A stretch of DNA of 64,000 nt from Mumia sp. Pv4-285 (GTDB lineage: Bacteria > Actinomycetota > Actinomycetes > Propionibacteriales > Nocardioidaceae): NCBI RefSeq assembly GCF_041320275.1, contig NZ_CP162023.1, positions 3,224,001-3,288,000 of the forward strand, written 5' to 3'. The position numbers and the translations under genes are program-made. Positions 41,341 to 50,071 of this stretch are shown here, piece by piece (position 1 is the first letter of the stretch; each line of letters starts with the position of its first letter). A model generated the notes under the pieces. That model searched no databases. It saw nothing but the letters and a program-made list of their open reading frames with translations, and had not been told where the DNA came from.

Positions 41341-44022
41341 GTGGGCCCCCTGACCGCCCCTTTGAGCGGCATCACCGTCGTCGCCTTCGAGCAGGCGGTG
41401 TCGGCGCCGTACGCCACCCGTGTCCTCGCCGACCTCGGCGCGCGGGTGATCAAGGTGGAACGACCCGGCACCGGTGACTTCACACGCTGGTTCGACGAGG
41501 ACGCCGGCGGACTTGCGACCCATTTCGTGTGGCTCAACCGCAACAAGGAGTCGATCGCGCTCGACGTCAAGGACCCCGCGGCTCGTCCGACGCTCGAGGC
41601 GCTGCTCGACCGGGCCGACGTCGTGGTCCAGAACCTCGCGCCGGGCGCGGCTGCTCGTCTCGGACTCGACGCCGAGAGTCTCGTCGCGGCTCGCCCGCAC
41701 CAGGTCGCGGTCGACATCTCGGGCTACGGCCACGACGGACCCCACGCCCACCGGCGGGCGTACGACCTGCTGGTCCAGGCCGAGTCCGGCTCGTGCGCCT
41801 CGACGGGCTGGCCCGGGCGACCGGCGCGGCCGGCGATCCCTTCGGCGGACGTGGGAAGCGGACTGATGACAGCGGTGTCCGTGCTCGCCGCCCTCCAGGC
41901 ACGGCACGAGCACGGCCGCGGGGCCGCACTGCACATCAACATGTTCGACGTCTCCGCGGACTTCCTTGGCTTCTCCCTGCTGCACGCGCTGTACACGGGT
42001 CAGGAGCGGCCGCCGCACGGGATGAGCTCACCCACGGTCGCCCCGTACGGCTCGTACCCGACGCGAGACGGCCGCTCGGTCGTGCTCGGCACCACGAACG
42101 ACGGAGAGTGGCAGCGCCTCACGCGGGACCTGATCGAGCGCGACGACCTGGCCGAGGATCCCGAGTACGCGACGAACGACCAGCGCTGGCGCCACACCGA
42201 CGCGATCAACGCCGAGATCCGCCGGTGGACCGTCGAGCACGACGCCGAGGAGATCTGCGCGCGTGCGGACCGGGCCGGGATCGGCAGCGCCGTCCTGCGC
42301 AGCGTTCCCGAGGCGGCACGTCACCCGGAGATCGTCGCGCGAGACCGGTGGGCGCAGGTCGACTCCCCAGTGGGCCCGGTCTCCAGCCTGCGCGCGCCGT
42401 TCGAGTCGACCACGTGGGAGCAGCCGCTCGCGGCCGTCCCCGGTCTCGGTCAACACACTGACACGATCCTCGCCGAGCTCGGCCTGTCGGCACCAGGTCC
42501 CGCCGCGGACATCTCGATCGACCGGTTGCGTGACGGTCTCGAGCGCTGGGCGGCCGCGGAGCCGTCACGGATCGCGCTCGTCGACGACGCCCGTTCGTGG
42601 ACGTACGGCGAGCTCGAGCACGCCGTGGCGGTCGCCGTCGGCCGGCTGCGGCGCTCGGGCGCGAGGCCGGGACGTGCCGTCCTCATCGTGGCCCCGGTCT
42701 CGGCTGCCGCTGTCACCGCCTACCTCGCTGTTCTCCGGACCGGCGCCACCGCCGTGCTCCTGGACCGCAGGTGTGGGATCGCCGACGTTCGACACGCGCT
42801 CGAAGCGCTCGGTGCCGATCTCGTCGTGTCGACCCGGGATCTCGTCACGAGTCTCGATCTCGACCAGTTGGGGGCAGCGGTGCTCGACCTCGACCATCTG
42901 GGCGCGGTCGGCGACCCGGACCGTAGGTGGGTGGAGCCGGATCCGTCGATGCGAGCGTCGGTGTTCTTCACGTCCGGCACCACCAGTCGTCCGAAGGCGG
43001 TGCTCCACAGCCTGAGGTCGATCGGCGCGGGGGCACGCAACATGGCGACGGCCTTGTCATTCACTGCGGCTGACTCGGCCTTCCTCAGCAGCCCGGTCGC
43101 GAGCATCACCGGGATCATGCACGTCCACCTCGCCATCGACACCGGCGGCAGCCTCGTCCTCGAAGACCGCTTCGATCCTGAACCGTCTCTGCGGCGGGTG
43201 CTCGGCCACGGGTGCACGACGCTCGGGGGCGCGCCGATCATCGCGGAGGAGCTCTTCCGAGAGGCCCGGCGGCGCGAGCTCGAGCGCCTGCCGATCCGAG
43301 CCGTCGCACTCGGGGGCGCGATGATCCCGCGCGACCTGCTGGAGCTCGCGACGGACCGGTGGGGAATCGTCGTGAGCCGCGTGTACGGCTCGTCCGAGGC
43401 TCCCGTCGCGACCTTCTCCCTTCCCTCCGACACGGGTGATGCACGACTCGCGAACGACGGCGCGCCGGGGCCCGGCTCCGAAGTCGCGATCGCCCCCTCC
43501 GGCGAGGTGCTCCTCCGTGGTCCGATGCTGTTCCTGGGGTACGCCGACGCGAACGACAACACCGACGCCTTCACGACCGACGGGTGGTTCCGGACCGGTG
43601 ACCTGGGGCGGCTCGAGCGCGACGAGGTCGACCGTGACCGGCTGGTGATCACCGGACGGCTCAAGGAGGTCGTGGTCCGCAAGGGGATGAAGATCTCCCT
43701 GCCCGAGATCGACGCGGCGGCCCGGCTGCTTCGCGGGATCGAGGAGGCAACCGCGTACGCCGTGCCGGATCCCGAGACGGGCGAGCACCTCGCCCTTGCC
43801 GTCCTCCCCCAGGCCGGGACGACGGTCTCGCTCGGGTCGATCACCGAGCAGCTGCGCGCCGCAGGGCTCGCCAAGGGCAAGCTTCCGGAGGAGGTCGTGG
43901 TGTGGGAGTCGCCCCTGCCCCGCACCGCCACCGGGAAGGTCCGACGCGGAGCCCTCGCCGGTGGAGGCGTACGCCGGATCGTCGCCGAGCGGCTTCAACA
44001 CCCTGGCGGTGCAACCACGTGA
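41341..44022 (+). CDS. Fused class III CoA-transferase and acyl-CoA ligase
   Basis: 893 aa two-domain protein. Residues 1 to about 385 form a CaiB/BaiF CoA-transferase with the catalytic aspartate probably D170 in SADVGSGLMTA. Residues about 390-893 form an AMP-binding ligase: FFTSGTTSRPKAVLHS (phosphate loop), YGSSEAP, WFRTGDLGRL, and PLPRTATGKVRRGAL with the catalytic lysine. No stop or frameshift separates them. It may make the CoA thioester by either route, or transfer CoA between intermediates. The start GTG 41341 has GGAGG six bases ahead; ATG 41314 and TTG 41305 are too near the probable promoter. First gene of a three-gene operon ending with TetR. Confidence 0.9.
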   Translation: MGPLTAPLSGITVVAFEQAVSAPYATRVLADLGARVIKVERPGTGDFTRWFDEDAGGLATHFVWLNRNKESIALDVKDPAARPTLEALLDRADVVVQNLAPGAAARLGLDAESLVAARPHQVAVDISGYGHDGPHAHRRAYDLLVQAESGSCASTGWPGRPARPAIPSADVGSGLMTAVSVLAALQARHEHGRGAALHINMFDVSADFLGFSLLHALYTGQERPPHGMSSPTVAPYGSYPTRDGRSVVLGTTNDGEWQRLTRDLIERDDLAEDPEYATNDQRWRHTDAINAEIRRWTVEHDAEEICARADRAGIGSAVLRSVPEAARHPEIVARDRWAQVDSPVGPVSSLRAPFESTTWEQPLAAVPGLGQHTDTILAELGLSAPGPAADISIDRLRDGLERWAAAEPSRIALVDDARSWTYGELEHAVAVAVGRLRRSGARPGRAVLIVAPVSAAAVTAYLAVLRTGATAVLLDRRCGIADVRHALEALGADLVVSTRDLVTSLDLDQLGAAVLDLDHLGAVGDPDRRWVEPDPSMRASVFFTSGTTSRPKAVLHSLRSIGAGARNMATALSFTAADSAFLSSPVASITGIMHVHLAIDTGGSLVLEDRFDPEPSLRRVLGHGCTTLGGAPIIAEELFREARRRELERLPIRAVALGGAMIPRDLLELATDRWGIVVSRVYGSSEAPVATFSLPSDTGDARLANDGAPGPGSEVAIAPSGEVLLRGPMLFLGYADANDNTDAFTTDGWFRTGDLGRLERDEVDRDRLVITGRLKEVVVRKGMKISLPEIDAAARLLRGIEEATAYAVPDPETGEHLALAVLPQAGTTVSLGSITEQLRAAGLAKGKLPEEVVVWESPLPRTATGKVRRGALAGGGVRRIVAERLQHPGGATT

Positions 44023-44048
44023 TGAGTCGTACGAACGAGGAGCAAGCA

Positions 44049-44450
44049 GTGGAAGACACAGACGGAGCACGATACGCGCGGGTGAGCACGCTGATGGCGG
44101 ACTACGCCGTACGCGTGGACTCTCGAGACGCCGATGGTTGGGCGGACATCTTCATCCCTGACGGGGTACTCACGTTCGCAGGCAAGCGGGTCGAGGGGCG
44201 TGAGGCGCTGGCAGCGTTCGCCGCCGCGTCGCCGCCCGGGATCCACCTCGGCGGATCGCCGACGATCGCCGACGACGGCGAGATCCTGAGCGTCCGCTCG
44301 CAGTTCGTCTTCGTCCCGGCCGACGGGTCGAGGGTGCTCGCCGGCTCGTACCACGACCGCGTGCTCGACGACGGGACGACCGCCCGACTGGTCGAGCGTG
44401 CGATCGAGATCGTGGCTTCGATGAAGCCCGGCCGCGCTGCGACGGGGTGA
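44049..44450 (+). CDS. NTF2-like (SnoaL/ketosteroid-isomerase fold) protein
   Basis: 133 aa cone-shaped NTF2-fold protein. DGARYARVSTLMADYAVRVDSRDADGWADIFIPDGVLTFAGKRVEGREALAAFAA matches the first half of the SnoaL_4 type; the second half has HLGGSPTIADDGEILSVRSQFVFV. GTG 44049 with GAGGAG ahead is chosen; ATG 44022 (TGATG, overlapping the fusion stop) is possible. It may isomerise or dehydrate an intermediate. A similar protein lies at 48490. Confidence 0.82.
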   Translation: MEDTDGARYARVSTLMADYAVRVDSRDADGWADIFIPDGVLTFAGKRVEGREALAAFAAASPPGIHLGGSPTIADDGEILSVRSQFVFVPADGSRVLAGSYHDRVLDDGTTARLVERAIEIVASMKPGRAATG

Positions 44451-44462
44451 CCCGCTGTGTAC

Positions 44463-44480
44463 TCTGACGTCGCAATCAGA
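44463..44480. promoter_or_regulatory. Island operator G: candidate autoregulatory site of TetR
   Basis: TCTGACGTCGCAATCAGA is an 18 bp palindrome with TCTGA/TCAGA ends, 13 bases before the TetR ATG and overlapping its ribosome-binding site. The left half matches the island consensus (TGACGTCG); the right half diverges. It suggests autorepression. Confidence 0.6.
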
Positions 44481-44493
44481 AGGAGGACCAAAA

Positions 44494-45111
44494 ATGGTCG
44501 ACAGCACACCGCGATCCGCGAAAGGCCGCCGCACCCGCGTGCGCCTCTTCGAAGCCGGCAAGACGGTGTTCGAGCGCGACGGATTCCTTCAGGCCAGGAT
44601 CAGCGACATCTCTGCTGAGGCTGGAGTCTCGCACGGTTCCTTCTACCACTACTTCGACTCCAAAGAGACGCTCTTCCGCGAGATCGCCGAGCAGGTCGAG
44701 GTTCGCCTGGTCGGGATGGACGACCTGACCCTCGAGGGCGAGCAGCCGCCGGCCGTCGAACGGATCCGGGCCGCCAACCGCTCCTACCTTCGCGCCTACA
44801 AGAAGGAAGCGAAGATCATGCGGGTGATCGAGGAGGTCAGCCGCTACGACGCCGAGGTCCAGGCCGTGCGCAAGCGCCGCGACGACCACCTCGCGTCCCG
44901 GATGGAGTCCTCGATCGCCAAGCTGCAGAAGAAGGGGCTGGCCGACGCGCGCGTCGACGTCCGGTACGCCGCCACGGCCCTCGGCAGCATGGTCGCGCGG
45001 TTCGCCGAGGAGATGTTCATCCGCGGGGGCGACTTCGAGATCAATGAGGCGGTCGAGCAGCTGACGCTCCTGTGGTGCAACGCGCTCGGCATCAGCTCCG
45101 ACGAGACCTGA
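44494..45111 (+). CDS. TetR/AcrR family regulator, likely master repressor of the island
   Basis: 205 aa. The N-terminal helix-turn-helix is GFLQARISDISAEAGVSHGSFYHYFDSKETLFREIAEQVEV. The C-terminal domain (RIRAANRSYLRAYKKEAKIMRVIEEVSRYDAEVQAV) is of the TetR_C type seen in FadR- and KstR-like regulators that sense acyl-CoA. AGAAGGAGG precedes the ATG. It lies inside the island, third gene after the CoA-transferase/ligase fusion, and its promoter contains operator G. I infer it binds the shared palindromes; the ligand is unknown. Confidence 0.9.
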   Translation: MVDSTPRSAKGRRTRVRLFEAGKTVFERDGFLQARISDISAEAGVSHGSFYHYFDSKETLFREIAEQVEVRLVGMDDLTLEGEQPPAVERIRAANRSYLRAYKKEAKIMRVIEEVSRYDAEVQAVRKRRDDHLASRMESSIAKLQKKGLADARVDVRYAATALGSMVARFAEEMFIRGGDFEINEAVEQLTLLWCNALGISSDET

Positions 45112-45145
45112 CCCCGCGCTGGCGCATTCGTCGTCAGAAGCAATA

Positions 45146-45161
45146 TTGACGTCGACTAAGG
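45146..45161. promoter_or_regulatory. Island operator C: half-matched site TTGACGTCGACTAAGG
   Basis: Left half TTGACGTC fits the island consensus; the right half is degraded. It sits 41 bases before the hydratase at 45202. Binding would be weaker, if any. Confidence 0.45.
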
Positions 45162-45201
45162 TTTTGGCGCAGACTGTGAGTCTCCCACCGAAAGGCGCGC
45201 C

Positions 45202-45972
45202 ATGCCCCAGGACGTCATCACCGTCGAGGTGGACGACACGATCGCCGTCGTCACTCTCAACCGGCCCGACTCGCTCAACTCGTCGAACCCCGACCTGCAC
45301 GCGCGGCTCGCGACGATCTGGGACGACGTCGCTGCGATCGACGGTCTCCGCGCCGTCGTCCTGACCGGCGCCGGGCAAGCGTTCTCGGCCGGCGGCGACT
45401 TCGGGCTGCTCGACCGGATGGTGAAGGACCCCCAGCTGCGGGACGAAGTGATGGCTGAGGCCGCGGCGATCGTGCGTGCGATCGTCGAGTTCCCCCTCCC
45501 CCTGATCGCCGCCGTCAACGGCCCCGCGGTGGGCCTCGGCGCCAGCGTGGCCGGGTTCGCCGACCTGGTCGTCATGGCGGAGGACGCGTTCTTCGCTGAT
45601 CCTCACGTCTCGCTCGGGCTCGTCGCGGGCGACGGGTCGGTCATGACGTGGCCACAGCACATGGGCCTGCAGCGCGCAAAGGAGTGGATCCTGCTCGGCG
45701 GGCGCATGTCGGCCGAAGAGGCCCTCCGCGTCGGTCTGGCCAACCGGGTCGCACCGTCGGGCGAGGCGCTCAAGCAGGCGCTCGAGCTGGCCCGTCGCGT
45801 CGCGGCGATGCCGCCCCAGTCCGTACGCGAAACCTTGCGAGCGCTCGACAAGCCGTTGCGCGACCGGCTCGACGGCGATCTCGCCGCCGTGCTCGGCGCC
45901 GAGACCCGGTCGTTCGACGAGCCCGAGTTCCAGGCCAACCTCGGGCGCCTGATCAGCCGCTCCAGTCGGTAG
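45202..45972 (+). CDS. Enoyl-CoA hydratase/isomerase family protein
   Basis: 256 aa crotonase-fold protein. Oxyanion-hole text is TGAGQAFSAGGDFGLL near residues 55-70 and NGPAVGLGASVAGFADLVV near 105-125. The site VSLGLVAGDGSVMTWP has Asp in place of a catalytic Glu. GAAAGGCGC precedes the ATG. It is followed by operator D and the thiolase operon, and may be monocistronic. Confidence 0.91.
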   Translation: MPQDVITVEVDDTIAVVTLNRPDSLNSSNPDLHARLATIWDDVAAIDGLRAVVLTGAGQAFSAGGDFGLLDRMVKDPQLRDEVMAEAAAIVRAIVEFPLPLIAAVNGPAVGLGASVAGFADLVVMAEDAFFADPHVSLGLVAGDGSVMTWPQHMGLQRAKEWILLGGRMSAEEALRVGLANRVAPSGEALKQALELARRVAAMPPQSVRETLRALDKPLRDRLDGDLAAVLGAETRSFDEPEFQANLGRLISRSSR

Positions 45973-46013
45973 ACACGCCGCGGGCCGGTCGTGATCTCCG
46001 GCGACCGGCGTTA

Positions 46014-46029
46014 TTGACTTCGACGTCAA
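46014..46029. promoter_or_regulatory. Island operator D: TTGACTTCGACGTCAA
   Basis: Almost perfect 16 bp palindrome with one arm mismatch, in an AT-rich patch 55 bases ahead of the thiolase start at 46085. Best match to the consensus together with operator E. Confidence 0.85.
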
Positions 46030-46084
46030 TATTGTAGATCGTTGTGACAGAGATCCCCGCGCCCACCACTCGAAGGAGATGAAC

Positions 46085-47293
46085 GTGCCAGACGCCGTCA
46101 TCGTCGCATCCGCCCGTACGCCCATCGGGCGCGCTCACAAGGGCTCGTTGGTCGATGCCCGCGCCGACGACCTTGCGGCCACAGTCGTCCAGGCGGCGCT
46201 CGACAAGGTGCCCGGGCTCGCCCCCGAGGCGATCGAGGACCTCTATATCGGAGCCTCCAACCACACCGGCGAGCAGTCGCAGAACCTCGGACGACGGGTC
46301 GCGGTCCTCCTGGGGCGTGACGATCTGCCCGCGGTCACGGTCAACCGCGCCTGCGCCTCGTCGATCCAGACCACGCGCATGGCGTTCCACGCGATCCGCG
46401 CCGGGGAGGGCGAGGCGTTCCTCTCGGTCGGGGCCGAGAGCGTCTCGCGCTACCGACCTGCACCGGCGGGCACCGAGCACCCGGACTTCGCCGCCGCGCA
46501 GGACCGGACCTCGCTCCGGGCGACCGGTGGCGGCGGCACGTGGGGAGACCCGCGCGAGGAGGGCGATCTGCCCGACTACTACATCCCGATGGGACAGACC
46601 GCCGAGAACGTCGCCGAGCTGTGCGGCATCAGCCGCGCCGACCAGGACGCCTTCGCCCTGCGATCGCAGCAACGGTACGCCGCAGCCGAGGCAGCCGGCT
46701 CCCACTCCCGACTGATCGCCCCCGTCAAGCTCGCCGACGGCACGTGGATGGAGCATGACGACTCTCCGCGGCCCGGCACCACGCTCGACGGCCTGTCGCA
46801 GCTGAAGCCGGTCTTCCGCCCGGACGGCACCGTCACCGCCGGCAACAGCTGTCCGCTCAACGACGGCGCTGCGGCACTCGTCGTGGTGAGCGACACGATC
46901 GCCGCCACCCTCGACGCGCCGGTCCAGGCGCGCGTCATCGGCACCGCCGCATCGGGCCTCTCCCCCGAGATCATGGGTCTCGGTCCGGTTGACGCCACCG
47001 AGCGGGTGCTGGCCCGGTGCGGCCTGACGACAGACGACCTCGACGTCATCGAGATCAACGAGGCGTTCGCCGCGCAGGTGGTGGCGTCGCAACGTGCACT
47101 CGGACTCGACGAGGACAAGGTGAACGTCAACGGCGGAGCCATCGCGCTCGGCCACCCGTTCGGCATGACCGGCGCGCGCCTGATCGGTCAGGCGATGCAG
47201 ATCCTCCATGAGAACGACGCGGAGCTCGCGCTCGTGACGCTCTGCGTCGGCATGGGCCAGGGAATGGCGATCGTGCTCGAACGAGTCGGCTGA
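46085..47293 (+). CDS. Thiolase (acetyl-CoA C-acyltransferase)
   Basis: 402 aa thiolase. The acylated cysteine is C90 in NRACASSIQTT, and the other active-site text is GHPFGMTGARL near 360 and CVGMGQGMA near 385. GTG 46085 is preferred because GAAGGAG is seven bases ahead; ATG 46079 would sit on it. It leads a five-gene operon (thiolase, dehydrogenase, NTF2-like, two dehydrogenase subunits), as expected for the last step of a beta-oxidation spiral. Confidence 0.94.
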   Translation: MPDAVIVASARTPIGRAHKGSLVDARADDLAATVVQAALDKVPGLAPEAIEDLYIGASNHTGEQSQNLGRRVAVLLGRDDLPAVTVNRACASSIQTTRMAFHAIRAGEGEAFLSVGAESVSRYRPAPAGTEHPDFAAAQDRTSLRATGGGGTWGDPREEGDLPDYYIPMGQTAENVAELCGISRADQDAFALRSQQRYAAAEAAGSHSRLIAPVKLADGTWMEHDDSPRPGTTLDGLSQLKPVFRPDGTVTAGNSCPLNDGAAALVVVSDTIAATLDAPVQARVIGTAASGLSPEIMGLGPVDATERVLARCGLTTDDLDVIEINEAFAAQVVASQRALGLDEDKVNVNGGAIALGHPFGMTGARLIGQAMQILHENDAELALVTLCVGMGQGMAIVLERVG

Positions 47294-47319
47294 CGGACGC
47301 CGGGAAGGACATCACACGC

Positions 47320-48465
47320 ATGCGCAGAACGCTCTACGACCAGGAGCACGAGGACTTCCGCCTGATGGTGCGCAAGTTCCTCCAGGACGAGGTCGTGCCC
47401 GTCTACGCCGACTGGGAGGACGAGGGCCTCGTTCCTCGCTCGTTCTTCGAGCGGCTCGGCGAGCTCGGGGTGATGGGACTCACGATCCCGGAGCAGTACG
47501 GCGGCGCCGGCGAGGCGAGCTATCGCTTCGGCGCGGTGCTGAGCGAGGAAGTCTCGGCGGCACTCGTCGCCACCGGCCCGTTGCGGTGCCACCTCGACGT
47601 CGTCCTGCCGTACTTCCTGGCGTACGCGAACGACGAGCAGCGGCAGAGGTGGTTCCCCGGCCTCGCCGCGGGGCATCTCCTGACCGCCGTGGCGATGACC
47701 GAGCCCGGCGCCGGATCCGACCTGTCGGCGATCCGCACGCGCGCCCGCCGCGACGGCGACGCGTATGTCCTCGACGGGGCGAAAACCTTCATCACCGGCG
47801 GCATGCTGGCCGATCTCACGATCGTGGTCGCACGCACCTCCGACGAGGAGAACCCTCGCCAGGGCCTCTCGCTCCTCGTCGTCGAGTCCGGCATGGACGG
47901 ATTCACCCGCAGCGGCCCGATGAAGAAGCTGGGCATGCACGTCCAGGACACCGCTGAGCTCTTCTTCGACGGCGTACGCGTCCCGGTCACGAACCTCCTC
48001 GGTGAGGAAGGCCGCGCGTTCGAGCACCTGGGCAACAACCTTCCCAAGGAGCGGCTCGGCATCGCCGTGACGGCTGTGGCCAACGCGAAGGCCGCGGTCG
48101 AGCTCGCCAAGGCCTACGTCCAGGACCGGAGGGCCTTCGGCAAGCGCATCGCCGAGTTCCAGAACACCCGTTTCGAGCTGGCGTCGGTGACGACTGAGCT
48201 CGACGCCGCTCAGCTGATGGTCGACCACGGCGTCGCCGAGCTGGACGAGGGGCGCCTGTCGCCGGTCGACGCAGCGAAGATCAAGCTCTTCGCGACGGAG
48301 GTGCAGGGTCGCGCGATCGATCGGTGCCTCCAGCTGTTCGGCGGCTACGGCTACATGGCCGAGTACCCGATCTCGCGGTTGTACGCCGACGCGCGCGTCA
48401 CCCGCATCTACGGCGGCACCAGTGAGGTCATGCGCACGATCATCGCGAAGTCGCTAGGAATCTGA
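47320..48465 (+). CDS. Acyl-CoA dehydrogenase
   Basis: 381 aa FAD-dependent acyl-CoA dehydrogenase. The substrate and FAD-contact motif is VAMTEPGAGSDLSAIRTRA near 125-140, and FGGYGYMAEYPISRLYADARVTRIYGGTSEVMRTIIAKSLGI ends the chain. The C-terminal position is IYGGT where MCAD has Glu, so the base is probably the Glu in LPKERLGIAVTA, as in isovaleryl/LCAD types. GGGAAGGAC precedes the ATG. It introduces a double bond in an acyl-CoA of branched or long type. Confidence 0.95.
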   Translation: MRRTLYDQEHEDFRLMVRKFLQDEVVPVYADWEDEGLVPRSFFERLGELGVMGLTIPEQYGGAGEASYRFGAVLSEEVSAALVATGPLRCHLDVVLPYFLAYANDEQRQRWFPGLAAGHLLTAVAMTEPGAGSDLSAIRTRARRDGDAYVLDGAKTFITGGMLADLTIVVARTSDEENPRQGLSLLVVESGMDGFTRSGPMKKLGMHVQDTAELFFDGVRVPVTNLLGEEGRAFEHLGNNLPKERLGIAVTAVANAKAAVELAKAYVQDRRAFGKRIAEFQNTRFELASVTTELDAAQLMVDHGVAELDEGRLSPVDAAKIKLFATEVQGRAIDRCLQLFGGYGYMAEYPISRLYADARVTRIYGGTSEVMRTIIAKSLGI

Positions 48466-48489
48466 CCAACCCCGAGCACAGAGGTGAGC

Positions 48490-48927
48490 ATGGACAGCAA
48501 CACCATCGCGGACGTCATCGAGATCCAGCAGCTGCTGGCCCGCTACGCAGTCCGCATGACCCAGCACGATGTCGAGGGTGTCGTCGGCGTCTTCGCCCCC
48601 GGCGGAACGTACAGCGCCTTCGGAGACATCTACGACACGACGGACTTCCCCCTTCTCATGGACGCAGCGCCGCGCGGCCACTACACCACGGGCATCCCTC
48701 TCCTCGAGATCGACGGCGACACCGCCACCGGCGTACAGACGCTGTCGTTCGTCGCGCAGACCGACCACGCGATGCGGATCGGCTACTACACCGACACCTA
48801 CACCCGGACGACAGACGGTTGGCGGCTGCAGACCCGTGCGATGACGTTCCTGCGCCGCGACGGCTCGCAGAACTCCGGGAAGGCGCACGACCCGCTGCGG
48901 CCGGCACCGACCAGCTCCGCGAGCTGA
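48490..48927 (+). CDS. NTF2-like (SnoaL-type) protein
   Basis: 145 aa NTF2-fold protein: IADVIEIQQLLARYAVRMTQHDVEGVVGVFAPGGTYSAFGDIYDTTDFPLLMDAAPRGHYTTGIPLLEIDGDTATG. ATG 48490 with GAGGTGAG ahead; GTG 48484 overlaps the ribosome-binding site. It is related in fold to the protein at 44049 but not close in sequence. It could hydrate or isomerise an unsaturated intermediate. It lies 24 bases after the dehydrogenase. Confidence 0.82.
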   Translation: MDSNTIADVIEIQQLLARYAVRMTQHDVEGVVGVFAPGGTYSAFGDIYDTTDFPLLMDAAPRGHYTTGIPLLEIDGDTATGVQTLSFVAQTDHAMRIGYYTDTYTRTTDGWRLQTRAMTFLRRDGSQNSGKAHDPLRPAPTSSAS

Positions 48928-48940
48928 GCGGCGCCCGACC

Positions 48941-50071
48941 GTGGACCTGCTGACGTTCCGTACCGACCTCGACGCCTGGATCGAGACGAACCGTGCACAG
49001 CTGACACCGGTCGAGGCCGGGGAAGGCACGTTGGCCGGCCAGCTCGCGCACCTCGCGATCGTCAAGAAGCTCGCGTACGACGCCGACTTCGGTCGCTACG
49101 GCTGGCCGGAGCGGGTGGGCGGTCTGGGTGGCGCCCCGATCTATCGGGCGCTGCTCGGCGAGCGGCTGACCGCGGAGGGATTCGTGCAGCCCGGCGGCTG
49201 GTCCATGACGGAGGTGCTCGCGCCGACGATGATCGACTTCGCCTCGCCGGGCCTTGCAGCCGAGGTCGTCCCGCTCCTGCTCAGCGGGGCGGAGCACTGG
49301 TGCCAGGGATTCTCGGAGCCGGGCACCGGCAGCAATCTCGCTGCCCTGTCGTGCAAGGCAGTCCAGACCGACGACGGCTGGTTGGTCAACGGCCAGAAGG
49401 TGTGGACGAGTCACGCCCAGCTGTCCGATCGCTGCGTGCTCCTGACTCGTACGGGCACCCGTGAGTCGGCGCACCGCGGCATCACGGCGCTGTTCGTCGA
49501 CATGGACACGCCCGGGATCACCGTACGGCCGATCGAGACGCAGCACGGCGTCGACGAGTTCTGCGAGGTCTTCTTCGAGGACGTCCTGGTCCCCGACGCC
49601 CGCCGCCTCGGTGAGGTCGGAGGCGGCTGGGCGGTCGCGATGGACCTGCTGCCGTACGAGCGGAGCACTGCCTTGTGGCACCGCGGCGCCTTCGTACACC
49701 GGCGTTTCGTAGACCTGCTGGGCGACGCCGAGCCTGACGCGCTCGACCCTCGCTCTGTGGGTGAGGTGGCGATGAAGCTGTTCGCCCTGCGCGCCGTCTC
49801 GCGCGGTACGCAGTACAGGATCAGCGCCGGTGATCGGCTCGGTGCCGAGACTTCCGTCGACAAGCTCCTCCTCGGACTGACCGAACAGGCCGTCTACGAC
49901 CTGGTGGCTGACGGTCTCGCCGATCGGGTCGTCGCCGGCGAGGACCCGGCGAGTCGCCGCTGGCGCTCGGAGTTCCTCTACTCGCGCGCGGCGACGATCT
50001 ACGGGGGTACGTCCGAGATCCAGCGCAACGTTCTTGCCCGGCGCGTGCTGGGCCTCGGAGAGGAGTCGTGA
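48941..50071 (+). CDS. Acyl-CoA dehydrogenase (FadE-type subunit)
   Basis: 376 aa acyl-CoA dehydrogenase. FAD motif WCQGFSEPGTGSNLAALSCKAVQTDDGWLVNGQKVWTSHA near 120-150 and RAATIYGGTSEIQRNVLARRVLGL at the end are of the FadE class seen in steroid and terpenoid degradation. It probably pairs with the smaller subunit at 50071 (stop and start overlap). GTG 48941 is the start. It is divergent in sequence from the dehydrogenase at 47320. Confidence 0.93.
   Translation: MDLLTFRTDLDAWIETNRAQLTPVEAGEGTLAGQLAHLAIVKKLAYDADFGRYGWPERVGGLGGAPIYRALLGERLTAEGFVQPGGWSMTEVLAPTMIDFASPGLAAEVVPLLLSGAEHWCQGFSEPGTGSNLAALSCKAVQTDDGWLVNGQKVWTSHAQLSDRCVLLTRTGTRESAHRGITALFVDMDTPGITVRPIETQHGVDEFCEVFFEDVLVPDARRLGEVGGGWAVAMDLLPYERSTALWHRGAFVHRRFVDLLGDAEPDALDPRSVGEVAMKLFALRAVSRGTQYRISAGDRLGAETSVDKLLLGLTEQAVYDLVADGLADRVVAGEDPASRRWRSEFLYSRAATIYGGTSEIQRNVLARRVLGLGEES

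Noticed and set aside
45146-45161. Operator C as a full TetR site
   Set aside because: Only the left half fits. It is listed as a half-site; I do not claim full binding.
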